Shown here: positions 1 through 12,452 of the stretch, piece by piece
Layout of the letters: each line of letters opens with the position of its first letter
Position numbering within the stretch: position 1 is the first letter of the stretch
Source of the DNA: Cranoglanis bouderius
Lineage: Eukaryota; Chordata; Actinopteri; Siluriformes; Cranoglanididae
DNA: 64,000 nucleotides
NCBI GenBank assembly: GCA_023630585.1
Contig: CM042555.1
Span: 16,383,501 to 16,447,500 of the forward strand
Direction: 5' to 3'
Made by a program: the position numbers and the translations under genes
Notes under the pieces: model-generated
Seen by the model: the letters and a program-made list of their open reading frames with translations, nothing else
Database searches by the model: none
What the model was told of the DNA's origin: nothing

Positions 1-2181
1 TTTTTTAATGTTTCCGAACTGTTGCCTTTTTACGTTACTTGAAACGAAACGGTAAAGCAGAATGTGTAAATAAAGCTGGAACAAAAAAAAATATTTTTAA
101 TGACTGATTTCAGGATGTAAGACAAAAAAAGTGACTATTTCGGGGGGTATGATGATTTTCAATAGGCACTGTAAGAATAAACCATGACAACATGCTTTTA
201 TAGAAAAATAATCAACAACTGAGTCGGACGCAAAGTGGATTTACTGATAGATATTAAGTGGATCACTGAGATGGATGTTATTATTAATTAATTACTAATG
301 TCAATTAAATTCCATTAATACAATTAAAATGCTAATGTCAAATAAATTTCATCACAGAAAGCTGCACCATATCAACAATTACACAAAAGCTTTTACTATA
401 GAAATGAATAATGAAAAAAAAAGGCAAGAGGAAAAAGACCGAGGAAAAAACACAAAAGAATAGGGTAAGCGTGACGTTCGGACGGTGGTCTGCCCGGGAT
501 GGGGGCATCTGGTGGGGGCGGGGATGATGGGCCTGTCTCACTGGGGCCGTGCGGTGTGGGGCAGTCCATTAGAAATGTATTTATTTATTTTAATGTATTT
601 ATTATTATTATTTCTTTTTTTCCTCTTCTTCCTTTTATTTTTTTTACACATTTCATACAGTTACCCTATGACTGCCCACACATCCATGATCTTGCATGCA
701 CGCACACATGCATAGAAACATACACCCTGAACTATCAACTACAGTAAATACATACAAACTACACATTAATACCTTCACACCTACAATCGTAATTAATTCT
801 TTTTTCGTTCTCTCCTTTCTTTTTTTCTTTCTTTCTTTATTTTTCTTGCTCTGTCACATCTTCTTTTCTCTACTGTCAATTGTCAACTTCTCTACTGATT
901 TCATGTCTCCCTCACAAATGTAAACATCTTTTTTTCCCAATTAAAAAAAGAAGAAGAAAAAAAGAAATGAATAAGCACATTGCAGTTGAAAGTACTGCCA
1001 TAGCTGCTGCGAAATGAAATGAATGAACACCTTCTGACCAGTCAGAATTGATTCCCCAGTGCTGTGGTATAACACAACATAACAGGAGGGTAGTGGCATC
1101 TTGACACCGTGTTGTATTATGATGACTCTCTGATTTGTTGGGTTTCATGCTGGATGGCCTCTCATTAGTTTCAGGTATCAGTGTGTTAGTATGTTTCTGA
1201 GCTAGCGCATGCGTGTGTCATAATAACAAGACAATAACAGCTCTCCCTCCTGACCACATAGCGAAGAAGGGCTCGTTTGATCCAGCCAGGTTAGTTCGGT
1301 CTTAGCTTCTCCACGATAATAGAATGGGATTTTTATTAACAGGGGCCGGTCCCGGGCCAGCACAAAAAGCCCTGGATAGAACCTGAGTGACAGATACACA
1401 GGAAGAGTGGACACATTTCAGCCATTATTAGCCTTTCTGCCACGGCCCGCATGCTGTAATTTGTCTGATTTACTCTCGGCGCAAATGTTTCCAGAGCAGT
1501 GGTGATTAATTGTTATAAAACAAACTGGAGTGTCCTCTGGGGAGGACAGGATACAATACACTGGTGTTCTGGCACTCATCTGTCCTGTGTTATTAATCCA
1601 GCGTGATGTGGAAAGCACCACAGTGACAGCGGAATTATTAGCAAACAGCGCAGAACGTGGAACAGGGAGAAGGAGAGAGACTCAGAAGTGATGAGAAGCT
1701 TCATTTCTTTTATGGAATATTGTTTGTTTTTTTTCTCTCTCTCAGTCTCTCTCTCTTCCCCTAACCGGGCTTAGTTTCCATGGTAGCTGCTAAGAAAAGC
1801 AGCCTTTTTTTTCCTCCTCGAAACCACATTATTGAGTAGTCTTTCCTACTGTGCAAGCAAAATCTCTGTATTTATATAGCCCATGGTGTATCCTTATGAC
1901 AGTCCCTTACTGAAATTCTCATTAATACACTGGCTTTTCCATAATCCGTCGTGTTATTGGTGTTGCTTGTGACTTAGGCAGATCATTGCTGCTGTTTATA
2001 TTACACAGCGTGTATTGCCTTTCGTGTAAGCCGTGCTACGATGCCAAAATCACTAGTTAATGCTACAACTACCCACCATGATATCATTCTGAAAACTTAC
2101 ATTAGCAAACCTGCACACGGGTAATATCAAGCGTTACTGTAATACCGGCATCCTTTTTCTATGCACATCACTGTCCTGTAG
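1..2181 (+). other. il1rapl1 intron, left part
   Basis: Intron sequence upstream of the Ig3 exon. I see no exon in it. 560-960 is T-rich low-complexity sequence. About 1180-1640 has balanced composition without recognisable repeats and could be conserved non-coding DNA, but this is a guess without an alignment. Confidence 0.7.
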
Positions 2182-2327
2182 GACTCTGCGGGAGCACCTG
2201 GGAGAACAGGAAGTGTCCATCTCTCTGACCATAGATGCCTTAGAAGAAGCTGACCTGGGTAACTACACGTGCTTTGTGGAGAACGGGAACGGCAGACGAC
2301 AAGCAAACGTCCTGCTCACCAAACGTG
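2182..2327 (+). CDS. il1rapl1: il1rapl1 exon: end of third Ig domain
   Basis: Internal coding exon of an interleukin-1 receptor accessory protein-like 1 gene, a synaptic single-pass membrane protein. The preceding intron ends ...cctgtag and the exon is followed by gtaaga. It begins with the third base of a split codon, encodes 48 full codons and ends with the first base of the next codon (phase 1). The peptide includes LREHLGEQEVSISLTID and DLGNYTCFVENGNGRR, which is the F-strand Y-x-C signature of the third extracellular Ig domain and is nearly identical to vertebrate IL1RAPL proteins as I remember them. The leftover G joins AG of the next exon to make Glu. Earlier exons (signal peptide, Ig1, Ig2, start of Ig3) lie left of the window. 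IL1RAPL2 is the main alternative; the C-terminus and the neighbouring nr0b1 favour IL1RAPL1. Confidence 0.95.
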
Positions 2328-3458
2328 GTAAGAAACCATGCAGACACAAAAATGACACACACTCTTGCTAACACATGGATAAACTAACACATGCACACAG
2401 AGCAAGCACCAGAAACACTGGAAGATTTTATGATCGCTCTAAACGCTTCTCCGTGGGTGGTTAACACAACACATATACAGAGCAGACGATTATATACGTG
2501 TCAAAAAAAAAAACACTGTTTTGCACAGTGATTGCACCATAATGATGTTCATAAAAGGGCATTGTGAGTCCATCATATTTTATCACCCCAGTTTTTTTAC
2601 CCACATTTCATTGGTTACCAGTGATTAACAAACAAGACGAAACCGTTTTAACCAATTGGAATCAGTTGAAATTAATTCCTGGCAAGCAACATCTTCTTCT
2701 CAGCACAAGTGACCATGCCTCAAAGACTGCTGTTTTTTTTTCCTTTTACTTCTTTTTTGTAAGTCCCCAATGGTCCTATTTAGGGTCTCTAAGCCAAACA
2801 GCAAAGTTACCGTTGTTGCTAAGTGACTTCTTGTATGCATTTATGAGCGACTTTCTCAGATTCCTGCTCTCTCTTTGCCTTTCAGTGGTACTCTATAATC
2901 GAAATCGTTGCACTCATTCTTTGTCAAGAGGTTTGAATTCACATCTGGAAGGATTGTTAAGGGGCAAGAAATAGCAATACAAAGGAAGCAACAAATCCAT
3001 GGCCACTTTCATCTCTGTTTCGGTTCCGTGGAGAGAAAGAGTGCGCGTGAGTGGGTAGATTGCATTTAATCTGTTTTGGAGCCGTCTATTTTTCACAGCA
3101 TATTTAGCTCGGCGCAGGCCTGTCCTCTGCGCTGTTGTACGCTGCTCGGCAGGTCCAGAGCCTCAGGGTCTTCTGGTAATGGAATCTCCTGCAGTGTGTG
3201 TTCAATGTCAGCATGGGATAGATGGAGGCCACTTGTGATGCAGCTGTACCGGCACAAAGACTGTGCCCAGTTTGATACCTGCAGGAAATTTTAATTATGC
3301 ATCAGCAAATGCAGATGCTTTTATTTGGAGTCAATAGAAGCGCTATAATGCAGATGTTTGTGCTTCTCAGATCATTAATGGACTCGCGGAGTAAATCAAG
3401 TCAGATGATCTAGGAAAAATTCAGTAGAGCCTCTGCACGGTGAACATTAAATATTAAG

Positions 3459-4231
3459 AGGGTAAGCAATGGCGGCTCGTCCATAGGGGCAGATGGGGCA
3501 GAGCAGCACCCTATACAGTATATCGCCATTCAGCCAATTACACTTAAGCTCACTTTTCTAGAATGTGCAGTGTTCTAGTGGTACAGCGTGCTCATTGCCC
3601 CATTTAGCTCCATAGAGTTATCATTGCACCTAGTGACCAAAATAAGGCTGACTGGGGTAGGAATCACGCTGCCCCATGCAGGCAAGGAGTAGTAGACAGG
3701 ACAGGAACGTTATTGACAGGGTTGCCAGATTCGGTCAGTTGAAAAATCATTTGCTGCCACCAAAATCTTGTTTTATAGCACAAAATCTAATGCCTATGAT
3801 GTACAGAACTATGTCTGTTGTAATACAGTATTGCAAAGATTGGGAGAGGGAGAGCAGGATTATGAGTGGATAAAAAAAAAATCTCTATTTTCCAATGGTC
3901 AAATATTTTTGGGCTAGTTTCAGGTCTGTGTAGTTTTTGAAATCTAGATGGGCTGGAAATTTTGCTGAAACCTGGCAAACGCATCTACTATATTAAACAC
4001 AGGTACAAAAGTTACATCTAAAACCACTCAAAACATTCTGCTGGACTGTATGCTGCATGACCGTATGCTGTCACCTTCACCAACTGTCTATTATAGGGTT
4101 ACTCTAAAAAAATTTAGTAGATAGTATCCTATACCATAAGTCAAGCCTCTTGATTTAAATTTATTTGAGGTTATGTCACTATTAATGTCGTCCTGCCCCA
4201 CCAAAATCTATGAGCCACTGCTGAGGGTAAG
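3459..4231. mobile_element. hAT-type MITE with 8-bp target duplication
   Basis: A 757-bp element at 3467-4223 is flanked by perfect direct repeats AGGGTAAG (3459-3466 and 4224-4231). Its ends are imperfect inverted repeats: CAATGGCGGCTCGTCCAT on the left and, on the reverse strand at the right, CAGCAGTGGCTCATAGAT, each followed by GGGGCAG. An 8-bp duplication and CA...TG ends are diagnostic of the hAT superfamily. The interior has no transposase reading frame, so it is non-autonomous. It lies in the il1rapl1 intron. Confidence 0.85.
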
Positions 4232-4609
4232 AGCCCTTTTTCACCCCACTCAATCACCTACCTCGCCCCACAGGGTCAGTTTCCCGGCCATGAATGGCTT
4301 TGGCATGGTCGATACAGTATACAATAGGCTAACCGCTGCACCACTCAGGAGAATGAGGTTAAGTGTGCATTTAACATGGGAGATATGTTTTTGCAGTAGG
4401 CTCAATCATGTGGTAGGAGGCCATAACAGACCTACGAGGCTATAAACGTTACTCCGATTTATGAATCTTAAATCTTCGCGATTTAAAAATGTCTCCATAT
4501 TTTTTAACAAGGCAGAAACTGGGTGGTCTGTTGCAGTGAATAATACTACATCAATATCTCCCTGTTTAAATATTAAAGCCATCCAAACCTGTGAATCAGC
4601 CATGACTGC

Positions 4610-4637
4610 GTGTGTGTGTGTGTGTGTGTGTGTGTTT

Positions 4638-4669
<32 letters not shown>
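4610..4669 (+). repeat. (TG)n microsatellite
   Basis: About 60 bp with two TTTG interruptions. Confidence 0.98.
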
Positions 4670-4885
4670 CAGTGATATACAGAGTTCTAAAGTCAGTATT
4701 CTTCCTAAAAGTTAGAACAAGGCCCACTGGTGGTTGTTCATGACTTCTAATACTCACTGAATAAGTCAGAAGTGCTGATCTATGCTAGTTGCGCCTGACA
4801 AGCTGCAGGGACTGCGTCTTGTCAATTTTTATGCAAAAGTAGTTATACTTTATTTCTTTCATCCTTTTTCAGAGTCAAATAGAAG

Positions 4886-4887
<2 letters not shown>

Positions 4888-4969
<82 letters not shown>
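4888..4969 (+). repeat. (CT)n microsatellite
   Basis: About 82 bp with a single CA interruption. Confidence 0.98.
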
Positions 4970-4970
<1 letters not shown>

Positions 4971-5639
4971 TGATCTCAAAACTGCAGACACTCTATATTT
5001 AACATTTGACTCATCATTTCTTTATTTTCTATTCACCACCCTTGTTATGAGCTGTCATGTTCGGTTTGGTCATGTCGATTTCCTCCTTCTGTGTGCAGCA
5101 GGGTTTTGGAGGAAGTAAGTTCAAGCCATTACGTTTTATTTTAAACCAAAGTGAGGGCTCAGCGAACAGATCGATGAGGATGAAAATGATGTAAATGATC
5201 TGCTATGACCTTCACAGTCACCAGATCTCATCCAAATTGAACATCTATGTGAGATTTCGGAGTGACATGTTGGACAGCGCTCTCCATCGCCATCAGCAAA
5301 ACACCAACTGAGGGAACGGCGTTCACAGTTGCAGAGTGCATTGAAGCTGTTCAGGCGCTTCATGGTGGCCCGCACGTTACTAAGATGTTTTCTCCCTATA
5401 ATTTGTCACCCATCTGTCCATAAACAGACACAGTATGACACTCATCTCAGTCATCCCAACAGTGTGGGAACCATGTAGATGTGTCATGATAGAAATGATT
5501 AAGCAATTATGGTTATTATCTTGAGCTACAAGAGCAACACGAGTAATGGAAGACCCTCCACTACACAAATGTTTGAGTCTGGTGCAGATTTGACTATCCT
5601 GTGCTGGGTTTGTTTGAGCTTTTGGTTAGTTATGTAAGG

Positions 5640-6340
5640 TCAAATCAAGTTTATTTATCATTTCAAGACATTGAAATGCTTATGGCGATATCCAGGTCAA
5701 TATGATTTAAAATAGAATAATAATAAGACAATATACAAAATACATTATACAATACGAGTGTTGTGAACAAGATTGTGTAGATCGTACTGTGCTAAAGTAA
5801 GGTGTAAAGTACAGTGGACATGTAAATCGACACGGTGACACTGGGAACGGAGCAATGAATTGGGCTACAGGCTATAGAGCTATTTAGAAACTTGATAACC
5901 TGCAGGTAAAACTGTTCTTTATCCCGCTTGTCCGTGACTGGATGCTCTAAAAACAGTTGCCAGATGGCAGTCTGGAAAACAGATTGTGTGCTGAGTGATT
6001 GAGGTCTGAGGTGATTTTGTGAGCCTTCCGCAGGCACCGTGTCCGGTAGATGTCCTGTAAAGTTGCGAGTCTGTTGCATGTGATGAGTTCTGCTGTTCTC
6101 ACCATTCTAAGAAGAGCCTTGCGGTTGTGGGCGGAGAAAGTGCCGCACCATGCAGTGATGCAAAAAGTCAGGATGCTCTCTGTGGAATAGCAGTAGAAGT
6201 TATAAAGGATATTAGGGGTCAGAGCAAACTTCTTGAGCTTCCACAGGAAATGCAGTAAGTAGGTGGGTTTATTTATGAGATTATTGACATTAACAATGAG
6301 CTTTGTCCATTTTAAACAGTAGAAAACAACTCTATCTATT
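5640..6340 (-). mobile_element. Truncated LINE (non-LTR retrotransposon), 3' end of reverse transcriptase ORF
   Basis: On the - strand the translation contains LLHFLWKLKKFALTPNILYN, then ESILTFCITAWCGTFSAHNR, and LRKAHKITSDLNH...LFSRLPSG. These are the familiar last segments of fish LINE polymerase ORFs (LYFLRKLK..., ESILTY.ITVW...S...., RKA.KI..D..HP...LF..LPSGRRY). The ORF is interrupted after the LPSG block, and a degraded tail runs to about 5640. It is 5'-truncated, as is usual for LINE copies. The clade is not assigned. Confidence 0.75.
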
Positions 6341-7449
6341 GTAATGTAATGTAATGAAGAACAGGGGATCAATGTTCAAATATTTTTGCATTTCCTGAGG
6401 CACAATATATTGTTTTGATGGTTAAGGTCAAACCGTCCTTGCCTGAGGAAGTTGTTCTGGCTGGGTTCTAGCATGAGGAATAGGCCTGTTTGGCCAAAAA
6501 TATGTCAGTTAAAAACATAGGTGTGTCCCAAACAAATTGAATTAATGTCCAGATTCATCTAGGTTCTGAATTGTAATTAATCAATTGCTAGAAAAATGGT
6601 GTATGGACAATGTAAAATAATTCCTCTACAAGTGCTGGATGTTTCCATTTCAAGCTGTGTCAGGGGTGTCAGGTCAAAATTGACCAGCTAGGATATGTCA
6701 AACCTTATTGTGCTCCAACTTTAGGCACAAAAGAAGCCCAACTATACAGTGACAGACAAGAGCTGTCCACCAATTTGAGGGAACAGAGTAAGTGTTTATT
6801 TGTTCTCTAATTGCACAGAAGCTAGTGAATGCTTATCAGAAGATTTATCCTTGATACCCAGATATCCTTGATACTACATGCTCTCTAAGTAGCATGCAGT
6901 AGCATTTTTCTACCAAAGAGGGAGTAATTCCAAAATCCTGTCATTCTGTAACTGGAGAAATTAATTTGCCATGCAGATTTTGATATTTCAAAACATTTTT
7001 CAGACACTGTAGTGAGCACAAATCATTAGACCTCAAAGCGAGATCAGCAGAGCAGTGGAACAAGATGTTGTGCTCTGAATGTTATTACCCAGTGAAGCCA
7101 CGGTGGTTAACACAGATCGACTGCATAATTCCAACTGTAGAGTGTCTTTTTCCCCACCAGGAGTTTTCATTTGATGCAGCATATGGACAGGATTTATTCC
7201 ACTCGCAGAAACATCTCTGGAGCTCTTGGCTCTTGGTTCTTAGTCTTCTGCACTGAAGACACGGTGTTCACATCCCATGCTCAGATGTTTATTTCATGAG
7301 TGTAATGCTGCAGTATTAATGGGTTTCAGATCTACTGTGGCATTGTCACGTTGTCTACATAGAAATCTGTATGTTTTCATAGTCTCTAAGGTGACAACCA
7401 GTTCCAGAATAATTGTTAGAATCTCTGTGGCAGCACTGTGTTGACTACA

Positions 7450-8840
7450 CACACAGGTACACCCCCCTCCTAAAAATGACTTGTAAACTCAGTAAGGTGT
7501 AGATAATCACCTTCTCAATGGCACACAAAGCCATTTGACTTTCAACTGTGATCAGCCGGGGTCATTTTGATTAGCTCAGCATGAAAAGAGCATTCCTGGA
7601 GCATTTTGTAGTGCACCTGAAGCAAACAATCAACTATGGGTGGCAAGGCACTGTCAAAAGACCTCCGGGATATAGTTATGGACAGACACAAGTCAGGAGA
7701 TGGATACAAAAAAATTTCAAAGACTTTATCAATGCCTAGAAGCACAGTGAAGTCTATTATTATGAAGTGGAAGGTATTTGGTACAACACAGACCCTCCCT
7801 GGATCAGGACGTCGCTCCAAACTGGATGAAAGATCCAGGAGGAAACTGCTCAGAGAGGCTACCAAGAGGCCTACAGCAACTCTGAAGCAGCTGCAGGAAT
7901 TTATGACAAAGAGTGGTCATTGTGTACATGTGACAACAATATCACAAATTCTCCACAAATGTGGCTTGTATGGGAGGGTTGCAAGAAAAAAGCCACCCAC
8001 GACTGAGCTTTGCCAAAACGCACCTTGAAGATTCTGAGGCCACATGGAAAAAGGTGTTATGGTCAGATGAGACTAAAATTGAATTATTTGGCCTCAACAC
8101 CAAATGATATGTCTGGCAGAAATCCAATACAGATCACCATCCAAATAACACCATTCCTACAGTAAAGCATGAAGGTGATAATATCCTGTTATGGGGGTGT
8201 TTCTCTGCAGCAGGGACTGGAGCACTTGTCAGGATAGAAGGAAAATGGATGGGGCAAAATACCGTCAAATTCTTGAGGAAAATCTGCTGCCCTCTGCCAG
8301 AAAGTTGTCAATGGGAAGAAGGTTTACCTTCCAACATGACAATGACCCAAAGCACACAGCAAAACTGACCACACAGTGGTTGAAGGAGAAAAAGGTGAAT
8401 GTCCTTGCATGGCCTAGTCAGAACCCAGACTTAAACCCCATAGAAAATCTGTGGAATGACTTGAAGACTGCAGTCCACAAACGGTCACCATCAAATTTAA
8501 CTGAACTCGAGGAGTTCTGCAAAGAAGAGTGGGCAAATATTGCAAAGTCTAGATGTGCAAAGTTAGTAGAGACATATCCCAACAGACTAAAGGCTGTAAT
8601 TAAAAATATTAAGGCAAATTAAAGCAAGGGGGTGATCCTTTTTCCAAGTCAGTGATTCTGTTTTTTTATTTATTTAATTTTTTCTGACATGTTGGTGTTA
8701 TATCTTTCACTTGGATGTTATAAGGTACACTGAGTAAATACAGCTGGATAAAACAAAAACTGTGTCCGTCTTCATTTCGGGCTGAAAAGCAACAAAATGT
8801 TATTATTTTAAAGGGGGGTGATTGTTTTCTATACCCACTG
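7450..8840 (+). mobile_element. Tc1-like DNA transposon, broken
   Basis: Contains a decayed Tc1/mariner transposase (separate entry) between noncoding ends. The right end finishes ACCCACTG followed by TA (8841-8842), a typical Tc1 terminus. The left inverted repeat is degraded: about 7450-7535 shares only pieces such as CACCCCCCT and ACTCAGTAAGGTGTA with the right repeat. It lies within the il1rapl1 intron, in the same orientation as the gene. Confidence 0.85.
7636..8622 (+). pseudogene. Tc1-like transposase pseudogene
   Basis: Starts MGGKALSKDLRDIVMDRHK with paired helix-turn-helix segments (GYKKISKTLSMPRSTVKSII; a second around TLKQLQEFMTK) that bind the inverted repeats in this family. 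The frame breaks near 8010; the middle piece has the first catalytic Asp (LWSDETKIELFG) but then a TGA stop; the frame shifts again near 8240. The last piece carries QHDNDPKHT and NPIENLW. Thus Asp, Asp and Glu of a DD34E triad are all still visible (34 residues between the last two), but one stop and two frameshifts prevent a full protein. The final piece ends IKNIKAN and a stop, near the family's usual length. Confidence 0.9.
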
Positions 8841-8881
8841 TAATTGCCACATTATATGTTCTACTATGTTCATGCACACAG

Positions 8882-8883
<2 letters not shown>

Positions 8884-8931
<48 letters not shown>

Positions 8932-8950
8932 CTCGCTCGCTCGCTCGCTC
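8884..8950 (+). repeat. (CT)n(TCGC)n microsatellite
   Basis: A CT run passes into TATC and then GCTC units. Confidence 0.95.
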
Positions 8951-9360
8951 CCTCGCTTGCTCAGAGCATGTACTGTTAAGAGCCCTTCAGCCCCAGAGAG
9001 TCTGAAAAATAGGCCATCTAATTAGAGGATATGTTCAAATTAGAGTACAAAGCTGCTTTGAAGATGCATTTCTACCTGTTACGCATTGCTTTCTCTTTTA
9101 AACTTAATTAGCCACCGCACTCATCCATGCCGTAATCCGTGCCATTTGAAAGAATGACCCCATTCCCTTTTTCCTGTTTAATGGCCGTTAGGAGTAATGA
9201 ACTTTTCCTCTCAGCTCATTGTGTATCTTAATACTCACTATTGACTTTTGGATCTACTCTACAGCTTTACTCTATTGTTTGGATGTTTTTATTTTTTTTC
9301 CCCCCTGAACATTCCTTGAGTTTCTAAAAACCTCCGAAATACCAGCTGTCAATCTCATAT

Positions 9361-9665
9361 GCGGGTGGCATGGTGGTACAGAGGGTAGCGTTGCTGAATC
9401 ATGGCTCAAGGATTGACCCTGAGCTCACGCTAATGGAGTTCCGTATCTTTTCCTTCTGTCTGTGTGGGTTTCCTCCAGGTTCTCCAGTTTCCTCCCAACT
9501 CCCAGAAACCTGTTGATTACTACTCCAAATTATCTATGCCAAATTGTCCCTAGGTGTGAATATGTCTATGTATGGTGTGCTGTGATGATTGGGTGTCCTA
9601 TCAAGGGTGTATTCCCAGGATTAGGCAGTGGATCCACTGTGATCCTGACCAGGATAAAGTAGTTA
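9361..9665 (+). repeat. Dispersed 'GTTTCCTCC' repeat, copy 1
   Basis: Diverged copy of a repeat present several times in this window. The order is ggTGGCAtGGTGG start, GTGGGTTTCCTCC, TCTCCAGTTTCCTCC, CCAAATTGTCCCTAGGTGTGAA, GGTGTATTCC, and the tail CTGACCAGGATAAAG...GATGAATGA. The head resembles a tRNA-derived SINE. Confidence 0.7.
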
Positions 9666-10273
9666 CGGAGGATGAATGATTCTCACATGCCAAAAGATTA
9701 TGCTGTGAGTTAGAATAATTTTTCATTAGTGCCATTGACTGTCTGTGGATAGATGGAAAAAAACATTTAAAGCAGTCTATAAATGTGTTTTTTTAAGGAA
9801 AGTTGACTCACCTAAATCCCCTCTGCCGCTCTTTTCTCCTGCCTCTGCCGATTGATGCGTTCTATCCGACCGATTGACCCGGCCCACTGTAAATCTTTCA
9901 GGCTTTTTGCTCAGCCCGCGTGTTACCATTATGAAAGCACTTGGTGTCCTGCCACCTCTGCCTGCGTTCTTTTGATAATTGTTGTTTTCATTGCATCACT
10001 TGGCACTGACAGCACCTATAATAAGTTATTAATGGCACCAGAGGTGTCTACGCTGACATCTTTGTGCTTGGTTTTGCAGCACATCAGGCAGCTTCCTCAT
10101 TTTTGAGTGCAAAGTAAAGATGGCTGAACTGTGATCGTGGATGAGATGCGACAATAAGAGTAGAGGACACAATGTAAAGGTACAAAGTGTGTGTAGATGC
10201 TCACTGTATGTGCAACCACAACTAGTAATGCGTGTATGTTTATCAGCTTAATCCTGCAGTGAAAACAGAGATG

Positions 10274-10308
<35 letters not shown>

Positions 10309-10340
10309 AGAAGAATAATTGTGAATGAACAGGCCCAGTT

Positions 10341-10548
10341 GGGGGCACGATGGCTTAGTGCATGTTCTCCCTGTGCTTCGAGGTTTTCTTCTGGGTACTC
10401 CGGTTTCCTCCCCCAGTCCAAAGACATGCGTTGTAGGCTGATTGGCATTTCCAAATTGTCCATAGTGTGTGAGCGATTGTGCCCTGCGATGGGTTGGCAC
10501 CCCATCCAGGGTGTCCCCTGCCTTGCAGATGGATGGATGGATGGAGGA
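10341..10548 (+). repeat. Dispersed 'GTTTCCTCC' repeat, copy 2 (internally deleted)
   Basis: GGGGGCACGATGGCTTAG jumps directly to GTTCTCCCTGTGCTTCG, ACTCCGGTTTCCTCCCCCAG, TCCAAAGACATGCG, TGTCCATAGTGTGTGAG and CCCCATCCAGGGTGTCCCC, ending in (GATG)n. The middle of the head is missing compared with the copy at 18974. Confidence 0.75.
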
Positions 10549-11059
10549 TTAGGCCCATATGAAGGACTATAGGTTTGCATCAAGGATGAGACTATTTAAT
10601 TCAATTTCACTGAACACCATACCAAAAATAAAGACAAACACTGCGTTAGAAGACAAAATAATGATAAAATTTACAGGCTTCAGTACAGCATTTGACTCTC
10701 AGCATGTGAACTGTTTCCTCACTGCGAGCTGCGTGTTTGCAAGCATTAAACAAAGCATTATCTTCTTCTTCTTCTTCTTCTTCTTTTTTTTTTTCCAGCC
10801 CCACAAACACACAAGATGCATTCTGTGTCAGGAAGGCAAATCAGCTAGCTCCTTTTCCATTTGCATGACACTAAGCCTCCAAACAATGAACCTCATCCAT
10901 CTTCCTCCTCTCACACCCCCCCCCTCCTTCAGTTTTTTTTCCTGAGTCATCCCTGCATTCTCCTTTCCTAGAAGAGAGCAAATACCAGTGACTGATTCCT
11001 CAGCAGCCGCTGTCCAAATATCAGCTCTGACAGATCGCGATGGCAGCAGCTCCATCTAA

Positions 11060-11068
11060 AAGAGAGAA

Positions 11069-11113
<45 letters not shown>
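11060..11113 (+). repeat. (GA)n microsatellite
   Basis: GA run with AAAG interruptions, in the il1rapl1 intron. A (TG)n tract also lies at 10277-10305, (TTC)n at 10760-10785 and (CA)n at 11520-11563. Confidence 0.95.
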
Positions 11114-11115
<2 letters not shown>

Positions 11116-11518
11116 TGATGAATCACGCAACACCAAGTGGCTTTGTAAAATCTATTGGCACATAAGTGAAGCATAGACCTGCCAGTTCACAGATAATTTG
11201 TCTTAATCTACACAGTGGTCAGGAGGAGAGAGGAAGAGCGATGGACAGAAAGAGAGAGAGAAGCTGGATGAAGTTAGTAATATAGTGTGGCAAGAACAAC
11301 TTTTATGCCTGTGTGATCGTCTAGACCTATTTCCTATTGTGTGTGTGTGCGTGTGTGTGATGCTTTCAGGCTTTGATGCTGGATTGTTCAGACTGTATGC
11401 ATGGCCCATCAGCTGACTAATGTTTGCTTGTTCTACTATGGACTGCATTTGTCTCAATCCATCACAGAAGCCCCTACAAGCCTATTTCAGACCACAATGG
11501 CCAGAAAGCAACAATGAT

Positions 11519-11565
<47 letters not shown>

Positions 11566-12049
11566 CCAGATCCTTTTTAGCCCCTATATTCTATCTGCAT
11601 GCTACACGTATCCTAGCAGTAGCCATATTGGAAACTGGCAATTGAAGCCGTGAAGAGTTAGACCTAAATCGATTTTCCTTAAGTGGTTCTGGAGGATTCG
11701 GACCGTTGCAATTCATTCTTTGCAACAAATGCTACACTACTGTGGCTCTTTAACATGGGAAAATGCGCGTTAACTATGTCTAATTGGCAGAATGGCTTAC
11801 ATCCTTTTCTGCATCACTTCCTCCGGTCGGGTGTCGCCTCCCGATATTACACTCTATCCACATTCAGACACCGGAATATTGCCTTGCTCAGCTTTTACGG
11901 ATGTTGTCGTGGCCACTAGGATGATGGATAACGAGGCCACGAGGAAAGTTCGATCATCTATAAAACTGGCTGCCTGAGCACTAACCATTTGATCCTGTTG
12001 GATCTTTGTGGACCACAGGAAGCTGCTCACAAGCAGTGGTTTATTATTA

Positions 12050-12300
12050 TTATTTATTTATTTATTTATTTATTTTTTGTGGGGGGGGGGGGGGGGTTGT
12101 TTGGTGTCAGGGGAGGGAGTACTGTCTAATGAGTTTCTACCCGAGCAGCTACCTAAAGCATTGCTGTGGAGTCTTTTTTTTTTTTTTTTTTTTTTTTCCC
12201 GGTCAAATGTTAACTCAATAGAGAGGTTGTTGTGTAAGTTGTGAATAAATCTCTCTTCTCTTCTCTTCTTGTCCCTCTCTCTCTCTCTCTCTCTGTGTTT
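12050..12300 (+). repeat. Low-complexity run before the transmembrane exon
   Basis: (TTTA)n at 12050-12073, G homopolymer at about 12080-12095, T homopolymer at about 12173-12197, then TCTTCTC and CT repeats forming an extended polypyrimidine tract up to the splice acceptor. Confidence 0.9.
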
Positions 12301-12308
12301 CTCAGCAG

Positions 12309-12452
12309 AGCTCATGTACACAGTGGAGCTGGCCGGTGGACTGGGTGCCATTTTTCTCTTGCTCGTCTTCCTGGTCACCCTGTACAAGTGCTACAGAATT
12401 GAGCTCATGCTCTTTTATAGGAACCACTTTGGAAGCGAGGACGTGGACGGCG
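12309..12452 (+). CDS. il1rapl1: il1rapl1 exon: transmembrane segment
   Basis: Coding exon of 144 nt (2 + 47 codons + 1), phase 1 at both ends. It encodes ELMYTVELAGG, then a hydrophobic stretch of about 20 residues (GAIFLLLVFLVTLYKCY) that is the single membrane span, then the basic juxtamembrane stretch ending GSEDVDG. The acceptor follows a long pure CT tract and reads ctCAGCAG|AG, a tandem NAGNAG site. I chose the second AG because it reproduces the family junction Lys-Arg-Glu-Leu-Met; use of the first AG would add one Ala. The donor is G|gtaaga. It lies 10 kb downstream of the Ig exon and 17.5 kb upstream of the first TIR exon. Confidence 0.95.

Noticed and set aside
2564..2974. 136-aa open frame just after the Ig exon
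   Set aside because: Lies in the intron, with no domain, no conserved pattern and low-complexity Phe runs.
7636..8028. Possible intact host gene with helix-turn-helix (domesticated transposase)
   Set aside because: The downstream catalytic part is present but broken by frameshifts and a stop, and the noncoding Tc1 ends are nearby, so it is a decayed transposon rather than a domesticated gene.
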